A DNA stretch of 64,000 nt from Kitasatospora sp040298565 (GTDB taxonomy: Bacteria; Actinomycetota; Actinomycetes; Streptomycetales; Streptomycetaceae): positions 1 to 64,000 of the forward strand of contig NZ_JBEPAK010000010.1 in the NCBI RefSeq assembly GCF_040298565.1, read 5' to 3'. This document shows positions 18,976 to 25,820 of this stretch, piece after piece (within the stretch, counting starts at the first letter, position 1; each line of letters begins with the position of its first letter). A program made the position numbers and the translations under genes. The notes under the pieces are model-generated. The model had not been told where the DNA came from and did no database searches. It was given only the letters and a program-made list of their open reading frames with translations.

Positions 18976-19464
18976 GTGAGTGATGTGACGGTGGTTCCGA
19001 CGGAGCGGCGGGTCTTCATCGACAAGCAGAGCCCGAAGGCGTACCGGGCGCTGCGGGCGGCCGCCGAGGCGGCGCGCGAGACCGCGGCGGAGGCCGGGCT
19101 GGACCGGCGGCTGGTGGAGCTGGTCAATCTGCGGGTCTCCCAGATCAACGGCTGCGCCTACTGCTTGAGCGTGCACACCCGGGCCGCGCTGGGCGAGGGC
19201 GAGACCACCCAGCGGCTGGGCGTGCTCCCGGCGTGGCGGGACACCGAGCTGTTCACCCCGCGGGAGCGCGCCGCGCTGGCGCTGGCCGAGGCGACCACCA
19301 CCCCGTCGGACGCCGCGCTGCAGGAGGCGGCGTACGGCATGGCGCGGGAGGCGCTGACCGAGGAGGAGATCTCGGCGGTGATCTGGGTCGCGATCGCCAT
19401 CAACGCCTTCAACCGGGTGTCGATCATGAGCAAGCACCCGGTCCGGACGGCTGCCGGGCAGTAG
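18976..19464 (+). CDS. AhpD-like carboxymuconolactone decarboxylase-family protein
   Basis: The frame is open from 18862, but the GTG at 18976 has GGAGGAG eight bases upstream and begins where the homology does (VSDVTVVPTERRVFIDKQSP). The 162-residue protein carries the AhpD active site: Cys 60 and Cys 63 with His 67 in NGCAYCLSVH, preceded by VELVNLRVSQ. Such proteins are alkylhydroperoxidase-type thiol peroxidases or oxidoreductases. The helix after TPRERAALALAEA is the usual family feature. Divergent from pirin, probably induced with it. Confidence 0.92.
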   Translation: MSDVTVVPTERRVFIDKQSPKAYRALRAAAEAARETAAEAGLDRRLVELVNLRVSQINGCAYCLSVHTRAALGEGETTQRLGVLPAWRDTELFTPRERAALALAEATTTPSDAALQEAAYGMAREALTEEEISAVIWVAIAINAFNRVSIMSKHPVRTAAGQ

Positions 19465-19630
19465 CCGCTCCCTCTTCTCGGTTCGGCGGGGGCGGCGGCA
19501 GTGGAGGGGGAGTGGGGAGGCGGGCATCGGCGCGGAACGCCGTGGGCCGCTCGCCGGATTCCAGAAAGGGCCACTCCGTCGCGTCGTCGACGCGGTGTTC
19601 CACCCCCCGTAAGACCGAAGGGCCTCAGAC

Positions 19631-20362
19631 ATGACGGACGTGACGCTCGACCTGTGGAAGCAGCCGCTCGGCGAGGTGCCCGCACGGCTGTGGGACCGGA
19701 CCGAGCTGACCGTGCTGATCCTCGCCGAGACCGGGATCACCGAACTCCCGCCGGGGATCAGCAGGTTGAACCGGCTGCGCACCCTGGACCTGGGGCACAA
19801 CCGGCTCGCCGCGGTGCCGGCCGAACTGGGCGGCCTCACCGGCCTCGGCGACTTCCTCTACCTGCACGACAACGCGCTGACCAGCCTGCCCGAGGAACTC
19901 GGCCGGCTCAGCGCCCTGCGATACCTCAACATCGGCGACAACCGGATCACCGAACTGCCCTCCCCCATCGGCGGGATGGCCGCCCTGGTCGAGCTGCGCG
20001 CCCAGCGGAACCGGCTCACCGCCTTGCCGGAGGCGATCGGTGACCTCGGTGCACTGCGTGAACTGTGGCTCCGGGGAAACGAGTTGAGCTCGCTGCCGGA
20101 CTCCGTGGCCCGGCTCGTCGAACTGCGCGAGTTGGAGCTGCGGGAGAACGCCTTCACCGAGTTCCCCGCCGAGCTGGCCGGTCTCCCGCTGCTGCGCCGG
20201 CTGGACCTGCGGGGCAACCGGATCACCGAACTGCCCGACTGGCTGGCCGAACCCGCGGCGCTGCCCGCGTTGGAGAAGCTCGACCTGCGGTGGAACGCGG
20301 TACGGCCGTCGGAGCGGCTGCTGGACGCGCTCGCCGGGCGCGGCTGCGTCGTGCTGTTCTGA
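19631..20362 (+). CDS. Leucine-rich repeat protein
   Basis: The 243 residues are almost wholly LRR: about nine repeats of roughly 23 residues, for example LRTLDLGHNRLAAVPAELGG and LRRLDLRGNRITELP. The consensus is LxxLxLxxNxLxxLPxxLG. No signal peptide or membrane helix is seen, so it should be a cytoplasmic binding scaffold. GAAGGG lies 8-13 bases before the ATG. There is no kinase or GTPase domain attached and no obvious partner on either side. The ligand is unknown. Confidence 0.9.
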   Translation: MTDVTLDLWKQPLGEVPARLWDRTELTVLILAETGITELPPGISRLNRLRTLDLGHNRLAAVPAELGGLTGLGDFLYLHDNALTSLPEELGRLSALRYLNIGDNRITELPSPIGGMAALVELRAQRNRLTALPEAIGDLGALRELWLRGNELSSLPDSVARLVELRELELRENAFTEFPAELAGLPLLRRLDLRGNRITELPDWLAEPAALPALEKLDLRWNAVRPSERLLDALAGRGCVVLF

Positions 20363-20445
20363 GCCCGGGCCGGGTGACGCCGCGAGACTGCGGGGCGCGA
20401 GGAAAGGACCAGCGGGAATGCCGAGCACCTGTTACCGTGGGCGGT

Positions 20446-20499
20446 ATGAAGCGCGCTGCACTCGTCACGACGACGCCGGAGAGAGTCCCGGCGCGCTGA
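20446..20499 (+). CDS. Threonine-rich leader peptide of a tRNA synthetase gene
   Basis: A 17-codon frame starts with ATG at 20446 and ends with TGA at 20499, giving MKRAALVTTTPERVPAR. It contains three consecutive Thr codons (ACG ACG ACG). It lies 94 bases before a threonyl-tRNA synthetase-like gene and 15 bases before a 14-bp hairpin. In ribosome-mediated attenuation, stalling at codons for the scarce amino acid prevents the terminator from forming; here low charged tRNA-Thr would raise synthetase expression. The arrangement is seen directly; the mechanism is inferred. The upstream SD (gggcggt) is weak. Confidence 0.65.
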   Translation: MKRAALVTTTPERVPAR

Positions 20500-20513
20500 C
20501 TGCTGACCTAGTC

Positions 20514-20546
20514 CGAAGCCCCGGGGCCGAGTGCCCCGGGGCTTCG
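20514..20546 (+). terminator. Attenuator-type hairpin before the ThrRS-like gene
   Basis: CGAAGCCCCGGGGC pairs perfectly with GCCCCGGGGCTTCG over 14 bp around a 5-base loop (cgagt). It stands between the leader peptide and the synthetase start at 20593. Only a weak pyrimidine stretch (tcgtctcc) follows. A candidate competitor for the first arm is the G-rich stretch tgcggggcgcg near 20390. Confidence 0.75.
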
Positions 20547-20592
20547 TCGTCTCCGGATCCGCTCGGCCCGCGGAACCAGAGTGGAGACACCC

Positions 20593-21837
20593 GTGAACGA
20601 CCTGCCCCCGTGCGACCACCGCAAGCTCGGCCGTGAGCTCGACCTGTTCGACACCGACCCGCTGATGGGGTCCGGCCTGCCGTACTGGCTGCCCGGCGGC
20701 GCCGCCGTCCGGCACACCCTGGAGGAGTTCATCCGCGGCCGCGAGCGCCGGGCGGGCTACCGCCACGTGTACTCGCCGGTGCTCGGCAAGCGGGAACTGT
20801 ACGAGATCTCCGGTCACTGGGACCACTACCGCGAGGACATGTTCCCGCCGATGGAGGTCGGCTCGGAGGAGATGGTGCTGCGGCCGAGCCTCTGCCCCCA
20901 CCATGCGCTGATCTTCCGCTCCCGGTCCCACAGCTATCGGGAACTCCCGCTGCGGATGGCCGAGTTGGGCGGCATGTACCGCTCCGAGCTGTCGGGGGTG
21001 CTCGGCGGGCTGACCAGGGTCCGGGCGATCCAGCTGAACGACGCGCACGTCTTCTGCACCCCGGAGCAGGCCGCCGACGAGGCCGTCGCCGCGCTGGAGT
21101 TGATCCGCGAGGCGCACGACGCGCTCGGCATCGTGCCGGTCCGCTACCGCCTCTCGCTGCCCGGGGAGGGCGGCAAGTACGTCGCCGATCCGGCCCTGTG
21201 GGAGCGGGCCACCGGGCTGCTGACCGATGTGCTGGAGCGCTCCGGGGTGCCGTTCGAGGCGGCGGAGGGCGAAGCCGCGTTCTACGGTCCGAAGATCGAC
21301 GTGCAGATCGCCGACGGTGCCGGGCGTGAGTTCACCCTCTCCACCGTCCAGATCGACTTCCACCAGCCCGAGCGCTTCGACCTGCACTACATCGGCCCGG
21401 ACGGCGCCAAGCACCGCCCGGTGATGGTGCACCGCAGCGTCATCGGCAGCGTCGAGCGGGTGGTCGCCCACCTGATCGAGCGCTACGGCGGGGCGTTCCC
21501 GGCGTGGCTCGCACCGGCCCAGGTCGTCCTGCTGCCGATCTCCGACGCCGAGGTCCCGCAGGCGGAGCGGCAGCGGCGACGCTGTCTGGACCTCGGCCTG
21601 CGCGCAGAGCTCGCCGGGCCGGAGCGCGGCAGTCTGGGGGCCCGGATCCGGGAGTCCCGGCTGGTGCCCTACCAGGCGGTCATCGGCGCCGAGGAGGCCG
21701 TGGACGACCGGGTCGCGCTGCGGTTGCGGGACGGCCGTCGGCTGGAGCCGATGCAGGCCGAGGAGGCCTGGGCGCGGATCGGTGCGCTGGTGGCCCGGTG
21801 CAGCTCCGAGCTGTGGGAGGACGGGGCTGCCCGGTGA
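20593..21837 (+). CDS. Threonyl-tRNA synthetase paralogue lacking TGS and editing domains
   Basis: Starting at the GTG at 20593 (GGAGA six bases upstream; an in-frame GTG at 20581 also exists) the protein has 414 residues, against about 640 for a full ThrRS. It contains only the class II catalytic core and the anticodon-binding domain. Motif 2 is GGMYRSELSG (Arg 130), and motif 3 lies around residues 275-290 (VMVHRSVIGSVER). The zinc ligands Cys 101, His 152 and His 280 are all kept; CPGH of common ThrRS is CPHH. It should charge tRNA-Thr, or possibly make Thr-adenylate for another use, without proofreading. Regulation is probably by the leader just upstream. Confidence 0.88.
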   Translation: MNDLPPCDHRKLGRELDLFDTDPLMGSGLPYWLPGGAAVRHTLEEFIRGRERRAGYRHVYSPVLGKRELYEISGHWDHYREDMFPPMEVGSEEMVLRPSLCPHHALIFRSRSHSYRELPLRMAELGGMYRSELSGVLGGLTRVRAIQLNDAHVFCTPEQAADEAVAALELIREAHDALGIVPVRYRLSLPGEGGKYVADPALWERATGLLTDVLERSGVPFEAAEGEAAFYGPKIDVQIADGAGREFTLSTVQIDFHQPERFDLHYIGPDGAKHRPVMVHRSVIGSVERVVAHLIERYGGAFPAWLAPAQVVLLPISDAEVPQAERQRRRCLDLGLRAELAGPERGSLGARIRESRLVPYQAVIGAEEAVDDRVALRLRDGRRLEPMQAEEAWARIGALVARCSSELWEDGAAR

Positions 21838-21917
21838 GCCGGAGGCGGTCGCCTCGGCGGGGGTGATCGGGAGTCATGGGCGGACGCGGTGCGCGTCCTC
21901 GCCGCCGGGCCGTCGGT

Positions 21918-22328
21918 TCAGTACGACTGCAGCTCGATCAGGTGGCCCTCCGGGTCCCGCAGGTGGGCGGTGCGCAGGCCGGGCCCCCACTGCGGTCGGT
22001 CGGTGGCCGGGGCGGCGAGGGTGCCGCCGTGGTCGAGGCAGAGGGCGAGCGCCTCGTCCACGTCACCGACCCGGAACACCAGCATCGCGGAGTCCTGGGT
22101 GGGTGCGGAGGGGCGGGCGGGCAGGTCGGCGGTGCCGAGGCCGGCGGCCATCGCGGAGCGGTCGTACAGCACCAGGACGGCCTGGTCGTCGACGTCCCAG
22201 TTGGCGTACGGGCCGTCCGGCGAGCCCTTGACGAGGGTGGCGCCGGTGAGGGCCGGGAGGACCGGGCGGTAGAACTCGAAGCACTCGGCGAAGCGGGTCA
22301 CGAGCAGGCGGGTGTACAGGGCGTCCAC
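21918..22328 (-). CDS. VOC-family (glyoxalase/bleomycin-resistance fold) protein
   Basis: The frame is open from 22394, but the GTG at 22328 has AGGAG nine bases upstream and starts at the homology (VDALYTRLLVTRFAECFEFY). The 136-residue product shows the VOC pattern: FYRPVLPAL, a central VFRVGDVDEALALC strand-helix and the closing RDPEGHLIELQSY with the metal-ligand Glu. It could bind or modify a small electrophile or drug. It is divergent from a MarR gene across a perfect palindrome and is very probably its target. Confidence 0.9.
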   Translation of the reverse strand: MDALYTRLLVTRFAECFEFYRPVLPALTGATLVKGSPDGPYANWDVDDQAVLVLYDRSAMAAGLGTADLPARPSAPTQDSAMLVFRVGDVDEALALCLDHGGTLAAPATDRPQWGPGLRTAHLRDPEGHLIELQSY

Positions 22329-22379
22329 GCGGGAACTCCTGGGTCGGTCGGAAGCCGCGGAGCGGCGGCTGAGTGGAAA

Positions 22380-22401
22380 ATAGTGGGTGGGCACCCACTA
22401 T
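22380..22401. promoter_or_regulatory. Perfect palindromic operator between VOC and MarR genes
   Basis: Ten-base arms ATAGTGGGTG and CACCCACTAT flank a GG spacer, with no mismatch. A weaker related dyad, GGGAC-a-GTCCC, lies at 22420-22430 just before the MarR gene -10 element. The location between divergent genes, one a MarR regulator, makes it the probable autoregulatory operator. Confidence 0.75.
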
Positions 22402-22443
22402 AGGGAATCGCCCACTGTGGGGACAGTCCCTAGAATGGCGGCC

Positions 22444-22920
22444 ATGGCTCCCGACACTTCCGACCGGCCCGACGGGCTGCCGCCCACGCTGCTGGACCTC
22501 ACCACCTTCCTGCTCGCCCGGACCGGCCGCACCGCGCGCGCCCGACTCGCCGACCAGCTGGCGGAGCGCGGGTTGAGGCTGTGGGACCTGGCGGTGCTCG
22601 CCGCGCTCGCCGACTTCGGGCCGCAGGCCCAGCGGGACCTGGTGCACCGGCTGGGCATCGACCCGAGTGATCTGGCGAAGGTCGCCGACCAACTGGGCGC
22701 GGCCGGCTACGTCGAGCGCACCCGCGACCAGCGGGACCGGCGGAGGGTGTCGGTGGCGGTCACTGCGACCGGGCGGGCGCTGCTGGCCGAACTGGAGGGG
22801 CGGGCGCGGGCGGTGCGGGACGAGGTGCTGGCGCCGCTGGACGCGGAGGAGCGGCGCACCCTGCACGACCTGCTGCTGCGGGTGCACCAGGGGATGGCGG
22901 AGCAGTCCGGCGGCGGGTGA
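22444..22920 (+). CDS. MarR-family transcriptional regulator, probably leaderless
   Basis: The 158-residue protein has the winged-helix core of MarR: QRDLVHRLGIDPSDLAKVAD as helix-turn-helix and the wing with DQRDRRRVSVAVTATGRALL (DxRxxR motif). The frame is open from 22387, but a -10-like TAGAAT at 22431-22436 ends seven bases before the ATG at 22444. This suggests a leaderless mRNA starting at that codon. It faces a VOC gene across a palindrome and likely represses both genes until a phenolic or oxidant ligand binds. Its last codons lie in a 17-bp repeat array. Confidence 0.88.
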   Translation: MAPDTSDRPDGLPPTLLDLTTFLLARTGRTARARLADQLAERGLRLWDLAVLAALADFGPQAQRDLVHRLGIDPSDLAKVADQLGAAGYVERTRDQRDRRRVSVAVTATGRALLAELEGRARAVRDEVLAPLDAEERRTLHDLLLRVHQGMAEQSGGG

Positions 22921-23096
22921 TCTCCGCCGGCGGGTGGTCTCCGGCGGCGGGTGGTCTCCGGCGTCCGGTGATCTCCGGCGGCGGGTGGTCTCCGGCGTCC
23001 GGTGACTCAGGGCGCGTGCGGTCTCGGGCGGCGAGTGGTCCTGGGCGTCGGGTGGTCTCCGCCGCCGGGTGGTCTCAGGAAGCGCGTGGCCCGGGG
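22910..23096. repeat. Eleven-unit 17-bp tandem repeat
   Basis: Exactly 11 consecutive 17-base units fit between 22910 and 23096, with consensus GCGGCGGGTGGTCTCCG and variants such as GCGTCCGGTGATCTCCG. Units at the left are near-identical and those at the right are diverged. The array contains the stop of the MarR gene (22920) and the stop and last few codons of the convergent NlpC/P60 gene (23075). Because 17 is not a multiple of 3, a change in copy number would change frame. Confidence 0.85.
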
Positions 23097-23716
23097 CGGC
23101 GGGCGCCGGCGAACTCGCCCGCCCAGCGCGGGACGTCGAGCACCTTCTCGACCCGGGCGATCAGCGTGCCGGTGCGTTCGGCGTGGATCATCGCGCCGTC
23201 GCCCGCGTAGATGCCGACGTGGTGCAGGGGTGCGTCGGGGCGGGAGAAGAACAGCAGGTCGCCGGGGGTCAGGGCATCACGATCGACCGGGGCGCCGAGG
23301 TGGAACTGGGCGGCGGTGTAGTGGCCGAGTTCGACGGTGCCGTTGCTGGCCCGGTACCAGCAGTAGAGGGACAGACCGCTGCAGTCGAATCCGACCGTGG
23401 ACTCGCCCAGGCACTTGTCGTCGAGGTAGCCGTTCTCGTCGTCGCAGAAACCGAGGCTGGGGCCGAGCCGGTCGCCTCCGCCCCACGCGTAGGGGATGCC
23501 GATCTGGGCCTCGGCGACGGCGGCGACCCGTTGGCCGAGGGCGGTGGCGCGCTCGGACGGCGGCGCGGCGTGGGCCGGGGTCCGGGCTGTCGCTCCGGCC
23601 GCGGCCTGGGCCGCCGGGACGAGGGCGGGGGCCAGACCCGCCCCGAGGGCGAGGCCGAGCATCCGGCGCCGTCCGACCCCGGAGGCCTGGTCGCGGCTGG
23701 GCGGTGGGGACTCCAT
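23075..23716 (-). CDS. Secreted NlpC/P60 (C40) cell-wall peptidase
   Basis: A 213-residue exported protein. The twin-arginine-like N-terminus (GVGRRRMLGLALGAGLAPAL) is followed by an Ala-rich cleavage region. The C40 catalytic triad is visible: Cys 112 (GFDCSGLSLY), His 166 (HHVGIYAG) and a polar third residue at His 178 (MIHAE). These enzymes cut gamma-D-Glu-diaminopimelate or related stem-peptide bonds in peptidoglycan. A Cys-containing insert (FCDDENGYLDDKC) before the catalytic site is unusual and may form a disulfide. The last few codons fall inside the 17-bp repeat array. Confidence 0.92.
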   Translation of the reverse strand: MESPPPSRDQASGVGRRRMLGLALGAGLAPALVPAAQAAAGATARTPAHAAPPSERATALGQRVAAVAEAQIGIPYAWGGGDRLGPSLGFCDDENGYLDDKCLGESTVGFDCSGLSLYCWYRASNGTVELGHYTAAQFHLGAPVDRDALTPGDLLFFSRPDAPLHHVGIYAGDGAMIHAERTGTLIARVEKVLDVPRWAGEFAGARRPGPRAS

Positions 23717-23971
23717 CGGTCGACTCCCGGGGTGGCTGCGGTACTGGTCGGGGCGTCCGGGGCGGGCCGGCGTGGCCGGGCGTGGCGTGCGGCGCTACGG
23801 ACGGGCACCAGCATCGCGGTCCGGCAGCCCGGTGCGCCATCACCCGCAACGGTGAATCGTGGGCATACCGGCCTTGGCGGGGCCGGGAGTTCACCGTAAA
23901 AGCGTTTGACCGGCGTTCGTGAGGGGCCAACGATGGGCGCGAACGTTCGGTCGTGACCCTCGGAGGACCTC

Positions 23972-24376
23972 GTGAACAGCGCCGTCAAGCTGGTCCGCAG
24001 CACGCGCCTGACCCCGGCCGTCGACTACGCCTACGCGGCGGTCGTCGACGCGCCCGTCCGCTCGCTCTGGCTCGCCGGGGCCTGCCCGTTGGACGCCGAG
24101 GGGCGCACAGTGGCCGTCGGCGACTACGCGGGTCAGGCCCACCAGGTGATGCGCAATCTGATAACCGTGCTGGAGGAGACGGGCGCGGGGCTCACCGACA
24201 TCGTGCGGACCACCGTGTACGTGGCCTCCGGCGACCAGGCGGACCTGGTCAAGGTGTGGGACGTCTACCGGGAGTACATGGGGGAGCATGACGTCCCGAG
24301 CACGTTGCTCGGCGTCTCGGTGCTCGGCTACCACGACCAGTTGGTGGAAGTGGAGGCGGTGGCCGTACTGCCCTGA
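23972..24376 (+). CDS. RidA/YjgF-family protein
   Basis: 134 residues from a GTG at 23972 with GGAGG seven bases before it. The trimeric RidA fold signatures are seen: LWLAGACPLDAEGRTV, QAHQVMRNLITVLEETGAGL, DIVRTTVYV and the closing VEVEAVAVLP. RidA proteins hydrolyse reactive enamines and imines such as 2-aminoacrylate. The catalytic Arg of true RidA (xRxxV/P near the end) is not clearly present, as the region reads STLLGVSVLG. This may therefore be a Rid-family member with another activity. Confidence 0.9.
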   Translation: MNSAVKLVRSTRLTPAVDYAYAAVVDAPVRSLWLAGACPLDAEGRTVAVGDYAGQAHQVMRNLITVLEETGAGLTDIVRTTVYVASGDQADLVKVWDVYREYMGEHDVPSTLLGVSVLGYHDQLVEVEAVAVLP

Positions 24377-24396
24377 CGCGCCCCGCACCGTCGGGT

Positions 24397-24882
24397 TCAG
24401 TAGGCGGCGAGCAGGGCGTCCAGCTTCTGGTAGCCCTCGACCACGCCCCGCTCCATGCCGCTGGCCAGGATGGCGTCCCGGGCCGCAAGGCTGTCGACCA
24501 CCGACAGCACGGTGACACGGGTGCGGCTCCCGCCGACGGGCTCGAACACGGCGGTGTCCAAGGAGACGCCGTCCGGCACGCCCTCGAAGGTGAAGGTCTG
24601 AACGAGCCGGGTGGCCGGCCGCACCTCGTGGAACGAGCCGTAGAAGCCGGCGACTTCCCGGCCCTCGCGGTACACCGAGTAGCGGTAGCAGCCGCCGGTG
24701 CGGGCGTCCCAGGTGTCGATCTTCATGTCGAGGTCCCGGGGGCCGAGCCACTGGGCGACCAGTTCCGGCTCGGTCCAGGCCCGGAAGACCTGGTCCTGCG
24801 GGGCGTCGAACTCCCGGACGATCCGGATGGTGGGAAGGGCGGGGTCCGCTTCGATCCGGGTCTCACGGTCGGTGGGGGTCAT
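24397..24882 (-). CDS. SRPBCC (AHSA1-like) protein
   Basis: The ATG at 24882 has GGAG upstream (aaggagcccgtc) and overlaps the end of the ArsR gene by 20 bases. The 161-residue product has the START/Bet v1-type fold of AHSA1 proteins: IVREFDAPQDQVFRAWTEPE, WLGPRDLDM and the closing helix MERGVVEGYQKLDALLA. This fold binds hydrophobic ligands. ArsR-SRPBCC pairs in one operon are common in actinomycetes; the ligand is generally unknown. Expression should depend on the ArsR operators at 25473-25533. Confidence 0.92.
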   Translation of the reverse strand: MTPTDRETRIEADPALPTIRIVREFDAPQDQVFRAWTEPELVAQWLGPRDLDMKIDTWDARTGGCYRYSVYREGREVAGFYGSFHEVRPATRLVQTFTFEGVPDGVSLDTAVFEPVGGSRTRVTVLSVVDSLAARDAILASGMERGVVEGYQKLDALLAAY

Positions 24883-25453
24883 GACGGGCTCCTTCGTTCT
24901 GCTCGGCGCGGGGGTTGTCGGGCTCGCGCCTGCTGGGCTCAGGCTTGCTGGGGTCCGGCTTGCCGGGGTCGGGCTTGCCGGGGTCGGCCCTTGTGTCTCG
25001 GTCCGGGGTCCGGACCTGTCGGGGCGGGGTCCGCAGGTCTGGCTCGGCATCAGTGCCGGTGCCAGTGCCGGGTTCGGGGTCGGTGCCGGGTTCGAGGTCG
25101 GTGTCGGTGTCGGGGTGGGCACCGGGGGCCGAGGTGTTCACTGCCGCGAGGACGGCGTCCAGGCGGCTGAACCGATCCTCGGCCTGGCGGCGGTAGCGTT
25201 CGATCCAGCTCGTCATCAAGTCGAACACCTGCGGCTCCAGATGGCACGGCCGCCGCTGGGCGTCCCGGCTGCGGCTGACCAGTCCGGCTTCCTCCAGGAC
25301 CTTGAGGTGTTTGGACACCGCCTGCATCGAGATCGCGTAGGACTCTGCCAGCTCGCCGACCGTGGCGTCCCGGATCGAGAGTCGGGCCACGATGTCGCGC
25401 CGGGTGGGATCGGCCAGGGCGACGAACGCCCGGGAGAGCGGATCGACGGCCAC
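24863..25453 (-). CDS. ArsR-family regulator with long Pro/Asp-rich tail
   Basis: From the GTG at 25453 (AGAGG upstream) the protein has 196 residues. The winged-helix domain occupies residues 1-105: SRAFVALADPTRRDIVARL, then GELAESYAISMQAVSKHLKV as the DNA-reading helix-turn-helix. No metal-binding Cys motif is seen, matching the non-metal ArsR type that accompanies AHSA1 genes. The last 80 residues are low complexity, built from DTD, PEPGTGTG and PGKPDPGKPDPSK repeats, which is unusual for the family. The gene overlaps the SRPBCC start by 20 bases, implying translational coupling. Confidence 0.9.
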   Translation of the reverse strand: MAVDPLSRAFVALADPTRRDIVARLSIRDATVGELAESYAISMQAVSKHLKVLEEAGLVSRSRDAQRRPCHLEPQVFDLMTSWIERYRRQAEDRFSRLDAVLAAVNTSAPGAHPDTDTDLEPGTDPEPGTGTGTDAEPDLRTPPRQVRTPDRDTRADPGKPDPGKPDPSKPEPSRREPDNPRAEQNEGARHDPHRP

Positions 25454-25472
25454 CGCACACCTCTGTTCATCC

Positions 25473-25533
25473 TCAACCGATTGGTTGATGACCACGTTAC
25501 TCCTGCCAGGGGCACTGTCAACCGATCGGTTGA
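25473..25533. promoter_or_regulatory. Two ArsR operators
   Basis: TCAACCGATTGGTTGA (25473-25488, one mismatch to perfect dyad symmetry) and TCAACCGATCGGTTGA (25518-25533, perfect 16-bp palindrome) lie 45 bases apart centre to centre, upstream of the ArsR GTG. Two near-identical sites just before an ArsR gene strongly suggest autorepression. Confidence 0.85.
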
Positions 25534-25775
25534 GGAGGGGGCGCCCGCCGGTGTTCACGCGGCCGGCGCGGCGAAAACCGGTCGCTCGGTATTTCTTGGT
25601 GGGGCGGCTCAGGGCCTTCATTGCGGAGGCGGCGGGGCCTCGGAACCCTGTGGTTGCCCGGCGCCCACCCCTGGCGCACCTGGGACGACCGGGAGGAGGG
25701 GTGAACGGTTGGGTGGGGAGCGGACGAAGTTTGCAGCGATTCCCTCGGCCGCGCGGTTCCCGGACCTTCGGTAGC

Positions 25776-25803
25776 TAAGATACGGGGTATTTGGTTTTGT
25801 TTG
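25776..25803 (+). promoter_or_regulatory. Candidate autoregulatory element of the GBL-receptor-like gene
   Basis: The AT-rich stretch has AAGATACGG at its left and TTTGGTTTTGTTT at its right. It resembles the outer halves of ARE boxes bound by ScbR/ArpA-type receptors (a GATAC-like left and GGTTTGTTT-like right end). It overlaps the place where the promoter of the gene should be. The match is by eye only. Confidence 0.45.
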
Positions 25804-25820
25804 CGGAAGCTCAGGGCGGG

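Noticed and set aside
20363..20592. T-box riboswitch in front of the ThrRS-like gene
   Set aside because: No T-box sequence or specifier-loop architecture was seen; the leader peptide with Thr codons is the simpler explanation.
19858..21471. 537-codon minus-strand frame opposite the LRR and ThrRS genes
   Set aside because: It is antisense to two recognisable genes and its composition is that of complementary codon bias.
22910..23096. CRISPR array
   Set aside because: The units are contiguous with no unique spacers and are too short; it is a plain tandem repeat.
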